Positions 18,269 through 27,063 of a stretch of 64,000 nt of DNA are shown here, piece after piece. The notes beneath the pieces are model-generated. The model saw only the letters and a list, made by a program, of their open reading frames with translations, made no database searches and was not told where the DNA came from. Position 1 is the first letter of the stretch; each line of letters begins with the position of its first letter. The stretch spans positions 1-64,000 of the forward strand of contig NZ_BAAADE010000008.1 of the NCBI RefSeq assembly GCF_039522165.1, read 5' to 3'. Both the position numbers and the translations under genes were made by a program. This DNA comes from Paenochrobactrum glaciei (GTDB lineage Bacteria > Pseudomonadota > Alphaproteobacteria > Rhizobiales > Rhizobiaceae).

Positions 18269-19090
18269 ATGAGAGTTTATATTTGTGCGGATATTGAGGG
18301 TGTTGCTGGTGTCGTAACTTCACAGCAAGGACAACCTGGAAATCCTGAATATGAACGTGCTCGTCGTTTGATGACAGAAGAAGTCAATGCTGCCATTGAA
18401 GGTGCTTTAGCGGGTGGCGCAGACTACATTCTGGTCAATGACTCTCATGGTCCGATGGTCAATATTATTCCTGAATTGTTGCATCCTTCAGCAGAGCTTA
18501 TTCTGGGGCGCCCAAAGAAATTTAATATGGCAGCCGGACTGGATGAAAGCTTTGATATGCTGTTTTTCACTGGCCACCATGCAAGCGCTGCACAATATGG
18601 TGTGTTGGCGCATACCACCAATGGCTTTGCCTTCCGCACAATTAAGCTCAATGGGCATATCGTTGGTGAGCCCGGTTTTTATGGCGCTTATGCCGGTGAA
18701 CTGGGCGTCCCTGTTGCCTTAATCAGCGGCGATGATCAAACAGAATTAGAAAACCGCCCGTTCTTTCCGAATGCAGAATTTGCAACCGTTAAAACCGCTC
18801 TCGGCAATCGCGCTGCGCGTCAGATCTCTGTGCATAATGCCCGCGCCCTGATCCGGGGTTTAGCCCAAAGAGCTGTTGAGCGTAAAAATGAACTGAAGAC
18901 TTGGAAACCATTTACCGGATGCATCCATGCAGAGTTCATCATGAACTCTCCTCTGCTTGCCGATCAGATGGCAATCATCCCATGTGCGAAACGCACAGAT
19001 GCAACCACGATTAGCTTTGATTGCGCCAATGTGGCCGAAGCTGTTGGCTGGATGGGCGTTCTCTCAGGCCTCTCTGCGAGTGTGAGATAA
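18269..19090 (+). CDS. dppA: D-aminopeptidase, M55 family (DppA-like)
   Basis: A zinc peptidase of family M55 that in Bacillus subtilis removes N-terminal D-amino acids from peptides, notably D-Ala. The opening MRVYICADIEGVAGVV gives metal ligands D8 and E10; NDSHGPM gives H60; TGHHASA gives H103/H104; AHTTNG and VGEPGFYGAYAGELGVPVALISGDD complete the site. The length of 273 residues is normal, and GGAGG lies upstream of ATG. It is divergent from the RpiR regulator and isoaspartyl peptidase. Together they point to catabolism of wall-derived or unusual peptides. Confidence 0.93.
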   Translation: MRVYICADIEGVAGVVTSQQGQPGNPEYERARRLMTEEVNAAIEGALAGGADYILVNDSHGPMVNIIPELLHPSAELILGRPKKFNMAAGLDESFDMLFFTGHHASAAQYGVLAHTTNGFAFRTIKLNGHIVGEPGFYGAYAGELGVPVALISGDDQTELENRPFFPNAEFATVKTALGNRAARQISVHNARALIRGLAQRAVERKNELKTWKPFTGCIHAEFIMNSPLLADQMAIIPCAKRTDATTISFDCANVAEAVGWMGVLSGLSASVR

Positions 19091-19115
19091 ATGAATAATG
19101 GCTTTGAGCTATGTA

Positions 19116-19148
19116 TTCCAAGAGGGAGACATGTACTCCCTCTTGGAA
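19116..19148. terminator. Stem-loop terminator between dppA and the TonB receptor gene
   Basis: A perfect 13-bp stem (TTCCAAGAGGGAG / CTCCCTCTTGGAA) with a 7-base loop sits between the convergent ends of dppA and the receptor gene. On the plus strand a T-rich stretch follows (GATGATTTTAGAATTTT). It is likely to be used from both sides. Confidence 0.8.
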
Positions 19149-19155
19149 GATGATT

Positions 19156-21885
19156 TTAGAATTTTGCAGTCATGTTGAGGCGGAAGGTGCGGCCTGGTGC
19201 CGGCATAAGAGCCGCGTTAAGCGCATCCATATAATATCTGTCCGTCAGGTTATCGATTGCGAAATCCAGCCTTGTTGCTTCATTGAAATTATAGCTGCCA
19301 AAAACATCAACCAATGTGTAAGGCTTCCACTTTCCCGGCTGAATTTCGTTTTGGGTTGCAGTCGTGCTTTCAGTAAAACGATGGGAATAATGCGAAACAC
19401 GCGTACCAAGCATCAACCGATCATCAAACATTTTATAACCAAGCTCCAGCGTTACAGTGTCCTTTGGTGGCACATGCTGCAGCGCATAGCTATTGGCAAA
19501 ACCGCCTTCGCTACAAAGCGCCTCCTGCTGCCACAAAGTACCCGGATTGGCACAAAAGCGCGAAGTTATTGTATGGTTCCAGCCTAAACGCGCGGTAAAA
19601 TTACCAATCTGATAATCAGCGCTCAGCTCGATACCAGCCATCTTGGCATAATCCAGATTGATCATACCAAGACCACCCACATAACCTGCAATCGGTTCGT
19701 CATAAATGACATTCGAACGCGTCAGATAGTTCTTGATATGGTTATTATAATAAGCCGCATGAACACGGAACTGGTCACTGTTACCGGTTAGATCTTCAAA
19801 GGTTTTATTGACACCAAACTCGAAACTTCTGGCCTTTTCCGGCTCAAGTCCTGCCGGAAGATAAGCCGTTGAGAACCCTTTAAGCGTTTCAAAAATACTC
19901 GGCATACGAACTGTGTCTGAATAACGGCCATAAAGCTGCAAATCATCCAGCGGCTCCCAGTTCAGTGACGCATGATTGGAGATGCCATGCCCCGAAACAT
20001 GGGTCACCTTGCCCGGAATAAGCTCATATTCAAAGTTCGGCCAATTGCCGATCATCTTCATGCTGTTATTGTCATCAGATGTGCGGAAACTGGAATAACG
20101 AATACCGGCTGCTGCCTTCCATTGCGGGTTGATTTCCCACTTACCGTTCATGAAAACATTTTTCTCGGTGCGTTTACCGGAACGTGGCGGAAACTCTGAA
20201 TGGTTGATAACCCATTGCTTATCATCAATGTCTTTTGGCAGTCCAAGCGTCTCATGTTGCCAGCCGCCGCCATATTCCAGACGAAACTCACCTGGTACAG
20301 CTTCGATTAAGCTTTCATTGGAAACATTAATCCCGTTACGAATGGTTTGCGCATAGTTGACCGATGTCGACACTACTCCACCCCAACCCGGCAACAGATT
20401 GGTTGCGCGATGATCCATATCGGTGCGGAATGCATTGATTTTCAAATCAATCAGATCACTTTCGGGCGACCAACGATAGCGGGCATTATAGGTTTTAAGG
20501 TCAAGCGTATCAGGCTCTGATTGGAAAACCCCAATAGCACTGGTGTGTGTGCCGATACGTGTCGGCATAATTTCACCAAATTCACTGGTATAGCGCATGA
20601 AGCTCAGCTCCAATGCGTGATCAATGCCAAGCTGGAAGTTACCCTTGAATAAGAGGGATTCATTTTCCATGGAGGTGTTGAGAATTTCTTCTCCGCCCTT
20701 CCAAGGCGACAGGCCATCAAAGCCAATATTCGGAAAATCCGGATCGGTACTTTTATCAACAAAATATGGCTGGCCGCTGCCATGTTTGCCGGAGAAATAG
20801 TTGCCGTTTTTGCGCTTGGCATATGCCGCAACAAAGTCAACAAAATCCGAGCTGAAGGCCGCCGCGACACTGCCATTTCCACCGGTTGGGTTTAAGAAAG
20901 ATGGCCGATCCATATTACCGCCATCACGAAGGTTAGGTTGTGTGCCAGGCTGGTACCACCCACCTTTCATACCGCCTTCGGTCATCACAGCTGGTGCTGA
21001 AGTACTGTTGGTATTGAACCCGCCACGCACGCGCACGCCAAACTGACGATCCGGCAATAGAATGTCATGCACACCCAGCGTTGTCATGCGAACAACACCG
21101 CCAATGGCACCATTCGCATCCGCTGCGCCACTGGCGCCTTTTTCAATGGAAACTTCGCTGATAAAATCAGGATCGACAAAGCTGCCAGAGCGTGCGCCAT
21201 TATAGCCGCGGTAAACGGTTTGTTCCTGACTTGCACCATCAATAACAACCGGCACGCGACCCTGCCCTTGCAGGCCGCGAATATTAACATCAAGCGCGCC
21301 GGAATTTCGGCTGTCACCATTCAAAACCCCCGGAATGCCGGAGATAAAATCGCCAACTGATGTTCCGCGTTTTTGCTCAACTTCCTGCGCGGAAATATAA
21401 TTGACCGAACCCGCAGTTTGATAAGTATCAGCATGGCTGCCCAAAATGCCGCCATTGCTGACTGTAATCGTGTTTAGATTGATAGAACCATCATCTGCTA
21501 AAACCACGCCCTCCGCATTTGCGGCGACGGAAGGGCTTTCAATGGTGACGGAATTTGCACCTGTTGAGCGCCAGATAAGGCCGGTGCCCGACAAAAGCGC
21601 AGATAGAATTTCGGTATTTGTGCCTTTGCCGTTAAAGCCTTTGGTGCGCAACTTGCTGGTAACACCTGCATCATAAACAAGCTGTAAGCCGGAAACATCA
21701 GCAAAACGGTTTAACGCTTGCGGCAACGGGCCAGCCGGGATGGAATGTTGCACAGAGGCTGTTTTCTGCTGCGCGATGGCCGGTTGCGTTGTTGCCGGCA
21801 GCAACACAGCAACAGACACTGTTGCCATCAACAATGCAAACAATCGGGAGTGCCCGCAACGCGGCATTGCAAATCGAGAATTCAT
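19156..21885 (-). CDS. TonB-dependent outer-membrane receptor with N-terminal signalling (STN) domain, heme-receptor type
   Basis: A 909-residue transducer-type receptor. A signal peptide (to about residue 40, ...PAIAQQ) leads to an STN domain (about 45-120: IPAGPLPQALNRFADVSGLQLVYD ... LLSGTGLIWR), a plug domain (about 145-270) with RGLQGQGRVPVVIDGASQ and YNGARSGSFVDPDFISEVSIEKG, and a 22-strand barrel ending in the terminal aromatic RLNMTAKF. The plug motifs are those of the hemoglobin/heme (HasR-like) group. The STN domain would signal to the FecR-like protein encoded just upstream. ATG 21885 is preferred to TTG 21888; AGGGG is upstream. The ligand is inferred, not proven. Confidence 0.88.
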   Translation of the reverse strand: MNSRFAMPRCGHSRLFALLMATVSVAVLLPATTQPAIAQQKTASVQHSIPAGPLPQALNRFADVSGLQLVYDAGVTSKLRTKGFNGKGTNTEILSALLSGTGLIWRSTGANSVTIESPSVAANAEGVVLADDGSINLNTITVSNGGILGSHADTYQTAGSVNYISAQEVEQKRGTSVGDFISGIPGVLNGDSRNSGALDVNIRGLQGQGRVPVVIDGASQEQTVYRGYNGARSGSFVDPDFISEVSIEKGASGAADANGAIGGVVRMTTLGVHDILLPDRQFGVRVRGGFNTNSTSAPAVMTEGGMKGGWYQPGTQPNLRDGGNMDRPSFLNPTGGNGSVAAAFSSDFVDFVAAYAKRKNGNYFSGKHGSGQPYFVDKSTDPDFPNIGFDGLSPWKGGEEILNTSMENESLLFKGNFQLGIDHALELSFMRYTSEFGEIMPTRIGTHTSAIGVFQSEPDTLDLKTYNARYRWSPESDLIDLKINAFRTDMDHRATNLLPGWGGVVSTSVNYAQTIRNGINVSNESLIEAVPGEFRLEYGGGWQHETLGLPKDIDDKQWVINHSEFPPRSGKRTEKNVFMNGKWEINPQWKAAAGIRYSSFRTSDDNNSMKMIGNWPNFEYELIPGKVTHVSGHGISNHASLNWEPLDDLQLYGRYSDTVRMPSIFETLKGFSTAYLPAGLEPEKARSFEFGVNKTFEDLTGNSDQFRVHAAYYNNHIKNYLTRSNVIYDEPIAGYVGGLGMINLDYAKMAGIELSADYQIGNFTARLGWNHTITSRFCANPGTLWQQEALCSEGGFANSYALQHVPPKDTVTLELGYKMFDDRLMLGTRVSHYSHRFTESTTATQNEIQPGKWKPYTLVDVFGSYNFNEATRLDFAIDNLTDRYYMDALNAALMPAPGRTFRLNMTAKF

Positions 21886-21999
21886 CAAGAGCCCCTGTCT
21901 TCCTATATCACCCCGAAACCGGGTGAATGTGCTTTCGGTGGCTATGACGTTTGGGCTCGATAAAACCGGAGTAAAAAAATCAACAAATAATAAAATTTT

Positions 22000-22959
22000 T
22001 TATAGGTGGATTAAAATCACCAGATTTCCAAGTCTGGTATCATTGAAACCAAAGGACTTTTTGAGAGTATCAATGACAGCAACAATATCATTGGTTTCAA
22101 ACACACCACTTACCCGTCGGGTACTGATGGAACTGTCAACGATGCGGATCATGCCTTTATGATAGCGGTTCAACTCATCAATCACATCGCCAAGCGGCTT
22201 ATCAACAAAGATCAGCTTATGGCGTCTCCATGCGGTTTCTGATTGCGCATCAACCGACTGAACCGCAGACATTATGCCATTTTGATAGGAAACCCGCTGA
22301 TCAGGGCCAAGCCGCACATTCTGCCCTTCCGGCAAAGCAGCAATTGCTACATGGCTTTCTACAACCGTAACTGTAGCCCCCTTCTCATCATCACGCACGG
22401 CATAGACCGTGCCCAGTGCGGTTGCCTCACCGCCATTGGCTTCAACCACGAATGGGCGCTGCGCATCGGCACTGACTGTAAAAACAGCCTCGCCTTTGAG
22501 AAGACGTAAACGCCGTTCGCTTGATGAATAGTGAACGGCAATCGCAGTGCCGCTGTTCATCTCGGCAGTGGAGCCATCAGGCAGATGCAGGGTTTGCACT
22601 TCCCCTGTTTCGGTATAGCCATCAGCAGAGATACGCGTTGCAAAATCACTATACCATGCGCCGCCGAGCAACAGAAAAAAACAGCTAAAAACAGCAGCAA
22701 CCGGCATTGGTGCACGAAACCAATGGTTTTTTGTAATGATTGATGGCGACAGATGAGGCGCAGACGATATATCGGGCACATGAGCAAGCTCATGCCATGT
22801 ACCGGAAATTTCTGCATAGGCCGCTCGATTTTCTTCACTCGCTATCAGCCAATTTTGAAAAAGCACCTCATCGGTTGCCGATAATGGCCCACCGTCCTGC
22901 CGAAAAAACCATTCAGCAGCTTCCTGCAATTTATCTGTTTCAACCTTATCCGACATCAT
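22000..22959 (-). CDS. FecR-family anti-sigma factor / sigma regulator
   Basis: A cytoplasmic-membrane regulator that relays the receptor signal to the ECF sigma factor. The N-terminal DUF4880 region (AAEWFFRQDGGPLSATDEVLFQNWLIASEENRAAYAEI, about 13-52) binds sigma; one membrane helix spans about 85-103; the FecR domain follows (about 115-210: GEVQTLHLPDGSTAEMNSGTAI, RRLRLLKGEAVFTVS); and a C-terminal STN-like segment (about 240-319, VSGVFETNDIVAVIDTLKKSF) can contact the receptor. It is 319 residues, normal for the family, between the sigma factor gene and the receptor gene on the same strand. Confidence 0.93.
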   Translation of the reverse strand: MMSDKVETDKLQEAAEWFFRQDGGPLSATDEVLFQNWLIASEENRAAYAEISGTWHELAHVPDISSAPHLSPSIITKNHWFRAPMPVAAVFSCFFLLLGGAWYSDFATRISADGYTETGEVQTLHLPDGSTAEMNSGTAIAVHYSSSERRLRLLKGEAVFTVSADAQRPFVVEANGGEATALGTVYAVRDDEKGATVTVVESHVAIAALPEGQNVRLGPDQRVSYQNGIMSAVQSVDAQSETAWRRHKLIFVDKPLGDVIDELNRYHKGMIRIVDSSISTRRVSGVFETNDIVAVIDTLKKSFGFNDTRLGNLVILIHL

Positions 22960-23061
22960 GACCGGCTTGCCCCATCATCCGAGGAAAGTACAGACCAGTT
23001 ATTATAAACGGTCACTTGATAAGACGTTTCAAAATATGAAAACCGCAAGTATAAGTTAAAA

Positions 23062-23589
23062 TTATTCATGAGCCTTCAAACGCCGCGCGCAATAAACCGT
23101 GGCCACCGCTAAATGTTTTTCAACTGCGCTGCGCGTGATATTCATACGCTCAGCAATCTCTGCATGGGATAAATCGTCAAAACGACGTAAAACAAAACAC
23201 TCCCGGCAACGCGGCGGTAGCTCTGAAACCGCCTGAACCAGAATAGCAAGCCTCTGCCGCGCAATTACTTCGCGCTCGGCATCAGGGCGTTCATCTGCCG
23301 GATCTGTCGCTTCTGACAGCACAAAATTGGCATTATTACGAGCCTTACGGCGATAATGATCGACGACGAGATTGCCTACAATGCGATAAAGATAGGCACG
23401 CGGATTAAGTGGTTGTTCGCCTGTTGATGTTACCAGTTTCAGGCAGGCTTCCTGCACCAGTTCTTCCGCAATCGTATCATCGCCGACTTTACGGCGTGCG
23501 TAAGCTTTCAATTCTCCATAGGAGTGTTCAATAATCTGAGTGAGGGACGCATGAGGATCTTCATCGTCAGAGCATATTATGGATGACAC
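23062..23589 (-). CDS. ECF RNA polymerase sigma factor, FecI-like
   Basis: A 175-residue extracytoplasmic-function sigma factor. Sigma-70 region 2 lies at about 20-90 (ELKAYARRKVGDDTIAEELVQEACLKLV, PRAYLYRIVGNLVVDHYRR) and region 4 at about 115-165 (VSELPPRCRECFVLRRFDDLSHAEIAERMNITRSAVEKHLA). It is the first gene of a FecI-FecR-receptor set and should direct transcription of the receptor when it is loaded with substrate. The start is GTG. Iron control by Fur or RirA is expected but I could not identify a site with confidence. Confidence 0.93.
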   Translation of the reverse strand: MSSIICSDDEDPHASLTQIIEHSYGELKAYARRKVGDDTIAEELVQEACLKLVTSTGEQPLNPRAYLYRIVGNLVVDHYRRKARNNANFVLSEATDPADERPDAEREVIARQRLAILVQAVSELPPRCRECFVLRRFDDLSHAEIAERMNITRSAVEKHLAVATVYCARRLKAHE

Positions 23590-23881
23590 AAGCGTCTCCG
23601 CCGCACTTCAACAAGCTGTTGCCGGACTTGCACCATTCAACTTCACTTCCAATGCTAAACCTGACGCAATTTTTACGAAACCATTTTGGGTGATGGCTTT
23701 TGGGTAATTGGATCTCAGATCGCTTTGCCTAAAAGCCATGACATAAATAGTTGCATCATTTTGTCAAGTTTAAACTCAATTGTACCGAAGCCAGCTAATA
23801 TCAAACTTTTAGAAGCTCTCATTCCAGTGACGAGTAGACATTATCATTCACATGGCCAAAAATATGTACGGAAAAGAGATA
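23590..23881. other. Intergenic region upstream of the ECF sigma gene
   Basis: This gap of 292 bases lies between the FecI-like gene and the 3' end of the araC-type gene, both on the minus strand. It should hold the sigma gene promoter. I see no RNA gene, repeat or convincing terminator in it. Confidence 0.4.
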
Positions 23882-24871
23882 TTAATCTTCTTCTGCATGA
23901 CGCTCTTTTCTAAACACACTGGGGGTGACACCAGTCTCGCGCCGGAAGGACGTTGATAAGTGTGCAACATCTGAAAAGCCGCAAGCCACGGCAATAAATG
24001 AGATTGATAAATCAGATTGCTTTAAAAGCTTACGAGCGCGCTTGATACGGGTTAAAAAAATATACCGCGCAGGCGTACAATGCATTGATGAGTTAAAACG
24101 CTTGATAAAATTAGTACGGCTTACACCTGCAATCGCGGCAAGATCATTTGTTCTGATACTGCTGGTAAGATTGGCGTCAATATATTCAACTACGCGCTTT
24201 AATTGACTTGGATTTAGCGCATCATTTACACCATCAAATGCTGGTTCAAGCGCTTCTTCACTGAATTTACGTAAAAACTCTACAACCAATGCACGCGCTA
24301 TATACTCCATTAAGAGTTCACTCTTTTGCGCGGAATTTTTTAAAGTATTTCTTAGTGATTGCACCAGCATGCTAATGGTAGAATTACTTCTAGCAATATT
24401 AGCTGGAAACAAAATTTTATACTTACCCGATTGATAAAACTTTCCAATAGCCTCTTCCACCAAACTACTTTTTATAAAAACATGAAAAGCTGTGATGGAG
24501 TTTTCCAGGTGAAAATCAATGGGCGCCTGATTACTGTTTATAAAAACATCATTGGGAGCAATAGTGAAATTTTCCTCAAGATCGTTAAACCTGACCTTAG
24601 CATTGGCAATATTTAATGGCATCATAAGCCATAAACCCGATCCTGCTCCATAGGTAAAATGGTAGGGGGCTTCCTCTGTCAAGGCAAAACAAACTGTTGA
24701 AGATTCTGCCATTTCATGACTCGAGCGGACAATATGAATGTCCTTATTCATAAAAATTGATGTTTGCGTAATAGGAAACATGTTCAACGCATTCAGTTTG
24801 CTAGCTAATTTTGTATCTGCTTTAGGCTCACAATCTGTGCTTTGCAGGGTATTGTTAGGGGCTAAATGCAT
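23882..24871 (-). CDS. AraC-family transcriptional regulator
   Basis: A 329-residue regulator. The C-terminal AraC HTH domain (about 225-325) is clear: LKRVVEYIDANLTSSIRTNDLAAIAGVSRTNFIKRFNSSMHCTPARYIFLTRIKRARKLLKQSDLSISFIAVACGFSDVAHLSTSFRRETGVTPSVFRK. The N-terminal part (about 40-200) resembles the AraC-binding-like domain (PF14525-type) of FeaR-like regulators. GAGGA precedes the ATG. It stands alone between the iron-uptake set and the exonuclease gene, so its target cannot be deduced. Confidence 0.88.
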   Translation of the reverse strand: MHLAPNNTLQSTDCEPKADTKLASKLNALNMFPITQTSIFMNKDIHIVRSSHEMAESSTVCFALTEEAPYHFTYGAGSGLWLMMPLNIANAKVRFNDLEENFTIAPNDVFINSNQAPIDFHLENSITAFHVFIKSSLVEEAIGKFYQSGKYKILFPANIARSNSTISMLVQSLRNTLKNSAQKSELLMEYIARALVVEFLRKFSEEALEPAFDGVNDALNPSQLKRVVEYIDANLTSSIRTNDLAAIAGVSRTNFIKRFNSSMHCTPARYIFLTRIKRARKLLKQSDLSISFIAVACGFSDVAHLSTSFRRETGVTPSVFRKERHAEED

Positions 24872-25124
24872 TTTTCCTCACAAACATACAATTGGCAGAA
24901 TAAAACTCATACTTGTATAACCTCAGATGCAACACCATTATATAAATATATACTGATCTTATTGTATAATAGTACATATTATTGAACGCTTTTCAAATTT
25001 TAAAAAACATTGCAAGTCAAACGTATTTATTGGAGAGGAAACTAAATCAATCTCAAGATGTGGTTAAAATCAACAGGCAGGTCTCAAACAGCACATATTT
25101 ATGTTATAGAGCACTGCCTTAACC
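24872..25124. other. Intergenic region between araC-type gene and exonuclease gene
   Basis: An AT-rich gap of 253 bases between divergent genes that should carry both promoters. I see no operator, RNA gene or repeat that I can support. Confidence 0.4.
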
Positions 25125-26150
25125 ATGTTTATATATACCACTGCCGATATGAAAGCCTGTAATATGAAATCGACTGCCAGCCAATTCGATATGTTTGACG
25201 CCCAGACAGATCAGTTAGCGGACACCCAATCAACACTTTCATCACAGGTAAAATCAAAGACAAAACCCGTCGATACGGATGAAGCTTTGGCAAGCCGGTT
25301 AGAAAAAACTGGCCGCTTTCGTATTCTGCGCCAACTAACCCCACGCCCGATTATAGCAAGACAAGACAGCCCGTTTGAAAAATTGGCCATTGTCATTGAT
25401 ACGGAAACAACCGGCCTCAGCCATCAGACAGATCAGGTCATCGAGTTTGGTGCCGTCGCCTTTACCTATAATGATGACGGTAGTTTTGGTGATGTGGTTG
25501 GCGTGTTCAACGGCTTGCAGCAGCCAACAATTCCTATACCTGCCGAGATCACCCGCATTACAGGCATCACCAATGAAATGGTGCAAGGACAAGTGCTCGA
25601 CATTAAAGCAATCGAGGCCATGATTGCACCGGCAGATTTAATCATTGCCCATAATGCCAAATTTGACCGGCCATTTTGCGAAAAACTCTCCCCCCTCTTT
25701 GCATCAAAGGCATGGGCTTGTTCTGTTGCGGAAATTAAATGGGCTGATCTTGGCTTTGAGGGCAGCAAGCTTGGCTATTTAGTCGGACAAGCAGGTCTTT
25801 TTCATAACGGGCACCGCGCCACTGATGATTGCCATGCTTTATTGGAAGTTATGGTGCAACCGGTCGGACGCAACAAAACAATTCCCTTTGCCGAGCTTCT
25901 ACAAGCAAGCCGCGAATCTCGCATCCGCATTTATGCCGAAAACAGCCCCTTTGATTTAAAAGATCATTTAAAAAAAAGAGGCTATCGTTGGTCTGATGGC
26001 ACAGATGGGCGCCCGAAAGCGTGGTGGACGGAAGTAGATGAAACCGACTATGCGGCTGAACTGGATTATCTGCGCACAGATATTTACCGCTGGAAAGATG
26101 CCGAGCCACTATCAATCCGCTTAACTGCAATGGATCGCTTTAAGGCTTGA
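25125..26150 (+). CDS. DnaQ-like 3'-5' exonuclease (DEDDh)
   Basis: A 341-residue exonuclease-domain protein. The DEDDh motifs are all present: D92 and E94 in VIDTETTGLS, D181 in HNAKFDRPF, and H230/D235 in HRATDDCHALLE. The N-terminal 80 residues are polar and low in recognisable features; the C-terminal 90 residues (SPFDLKDHLKKRGYRWSDGTDGRPKAWWTEV ... YRWKDAEPLSIRLTAMDRF) form an extra domain also seen in stand-alone DNA polymerase III epsilon-like proteins. It is not the replicative epsilon by architecture. Internal ATGs at 25149 and 25164 are alternative starts. Its 3' end overlaps the convergent oxyR gene by 11 bases. Confidence 0.85.
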   Translation: MFIYTTADMKACNMKSTASQFDMFDAQTDQLADTQSTLSSQVKSKTKPVDTDEALASRLEKTGRFRILRQLTPRPIIARQDSPFEKLAIVIDTETTGLSHQTDQVIEFGAVAFTYNDDGSFGDVVGVFNGLQQPTIPIPAEITRITGITNEMVQGQVLDIKAIEAMIAPADLIIAHNAKFDRPFCEKLSPLFASKAWACSVAEIKWADLGFEGSKLGYLVGQAGLFHNGHRATDDCHALLEVMVQPVGRNKTIPFAELLQASRESRIRIYAENSPFDLKDHLKKRGYRWSDGTDGRPKAWWTEVDETDYAAELDYLRTDIYRWKDAEPLSIRLTAMDRFKA

Positions 26151-27051
26151 TTGAAGCATCCATAATTTCAGACCCAACTTGCGAAATCAAAGCAGCAAGT
26201 TTGCGCATAACATCGTTCTTTTTGCTGGAATTTCGCCAATACAGGCCAATCTCACGCCGGAAATCATCCGTTTCCAAAGGCAGATAAGAGATTTGTTGGT
26301 CAGCTCCTTGTTTGCCGCAAGCCAATTGCGGCAACAATGTCAGTCCCATACCAGCAATGACCATCTGCCGTAAAGTTTCAAGGCTGGTGCCGCGAAAATC
26401 ATCATACTCATGCGCACCATAACGATGACACAGTGCCAATGCCTGATCCCGCAGGCAATGCCCTTCCTCCAACAACAAAACACGTTGCCCGCATAAAGCG
26501 CTGGATGACAATTTTTCATTCTTTGCCATCGCGTCTTTCGCTGGCACAGCCAGCCGAAACGGCTCGTTAAAAAGCTTAACACCTGTCAGCTGCGGATAAT
26601 CCACTGGCAGTGCCAGCAAAGCGGTATCGATCTGCCCGTCCAGCAAACGCTGGATGAGAACCGTGCTTTTTTCTTCCGTCAGCAAAATTTCCATGGAAGG
26701 AAAGCTACGCATAAAGCGTGTTACGACATGGGGCAAAAGATAAGGCCCGAGAGTGGGAAACACGCCTAAATGCAGGCGCTGTGTGCCAGATTTGGCGTAA
26801 CCTTCCGCCTCTTCACGTATTTGTGCCACTTCATGAAGGACAGTGCGCGCCCGTTTAACCGCAGCCTCACCGGCTTGCGTTAAAATGATACCGCGCGGCA
26901 AACGCTCAAATAAAGCAACACCGAGCTCTTCCTCAAGCTTGCGAATTTGTGTCGACAGCGTTGGCTGGCTCACAAAGCATCTTTCAGCCGCACGGTGAAA
27001 GTTGCGCTGTTCGGCCAGCGCAACTAAATATTCCAGATCACGAAGGTTCAT
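26140..27051 (-). CDS. oxyR: Peroxide-sensing regulator OxyR
   Basis: A LysR-type regulator of 303 residues that activates peroxide-defence genes. The HTH is at about 1-60 (MNLRDLEYLVALAEQRNFHRAAERCFVSQPTLSTQIRKLEEELG). The redox pair is in EEGHCLRDQALALC: by my count the cysteines are at 199 and 208, the same numbers and spacing as in E. coli OxyR, so sensing by disulfide is well supported. It lies 12 bases downstream of ahpF on the same strand, forming ahpC-ahpF-oxyR, in which the sensor is made with its targets. Confidence 0.96.
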   Translation of the reverse strand: MNLRDLEYLVALAEQRNFHRAAERCFVSQPTLSTQIRKLEEELGVALFERLPRGIILTQAGEAAVKRARTVLHEVAQIREEAEGYAKSGTQRLHLGVFPTLGPYLLPHVVTRFMRSFPSMEILLTEEKSTVLIQRLLDGQIDTALLALPVDYPQLTGVKLFNEPFRLAVPAKDAMAKNEKLSSSALCGQRVLLLEEGHCLRDQALALCHRYGAHEYDDFRGTSLETLRQMVIAGMGLTLLPQLACGKQGADQQISYLPLETDDFRREIGLYWRNSSKKNDVMRKLAALISQVGSEIMDASIKP

Positions 27052-27063
27052 AATAAGCCGGCT

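Noticed and set aside
21902..21923. Short hairpin (TCACCC / GGGTGA) upstream of the TonB receptor gene as a riboswitch or terminator
   Set aside because: Only 6 bp of stem and no T run or further structure; it is easily expected by chance.
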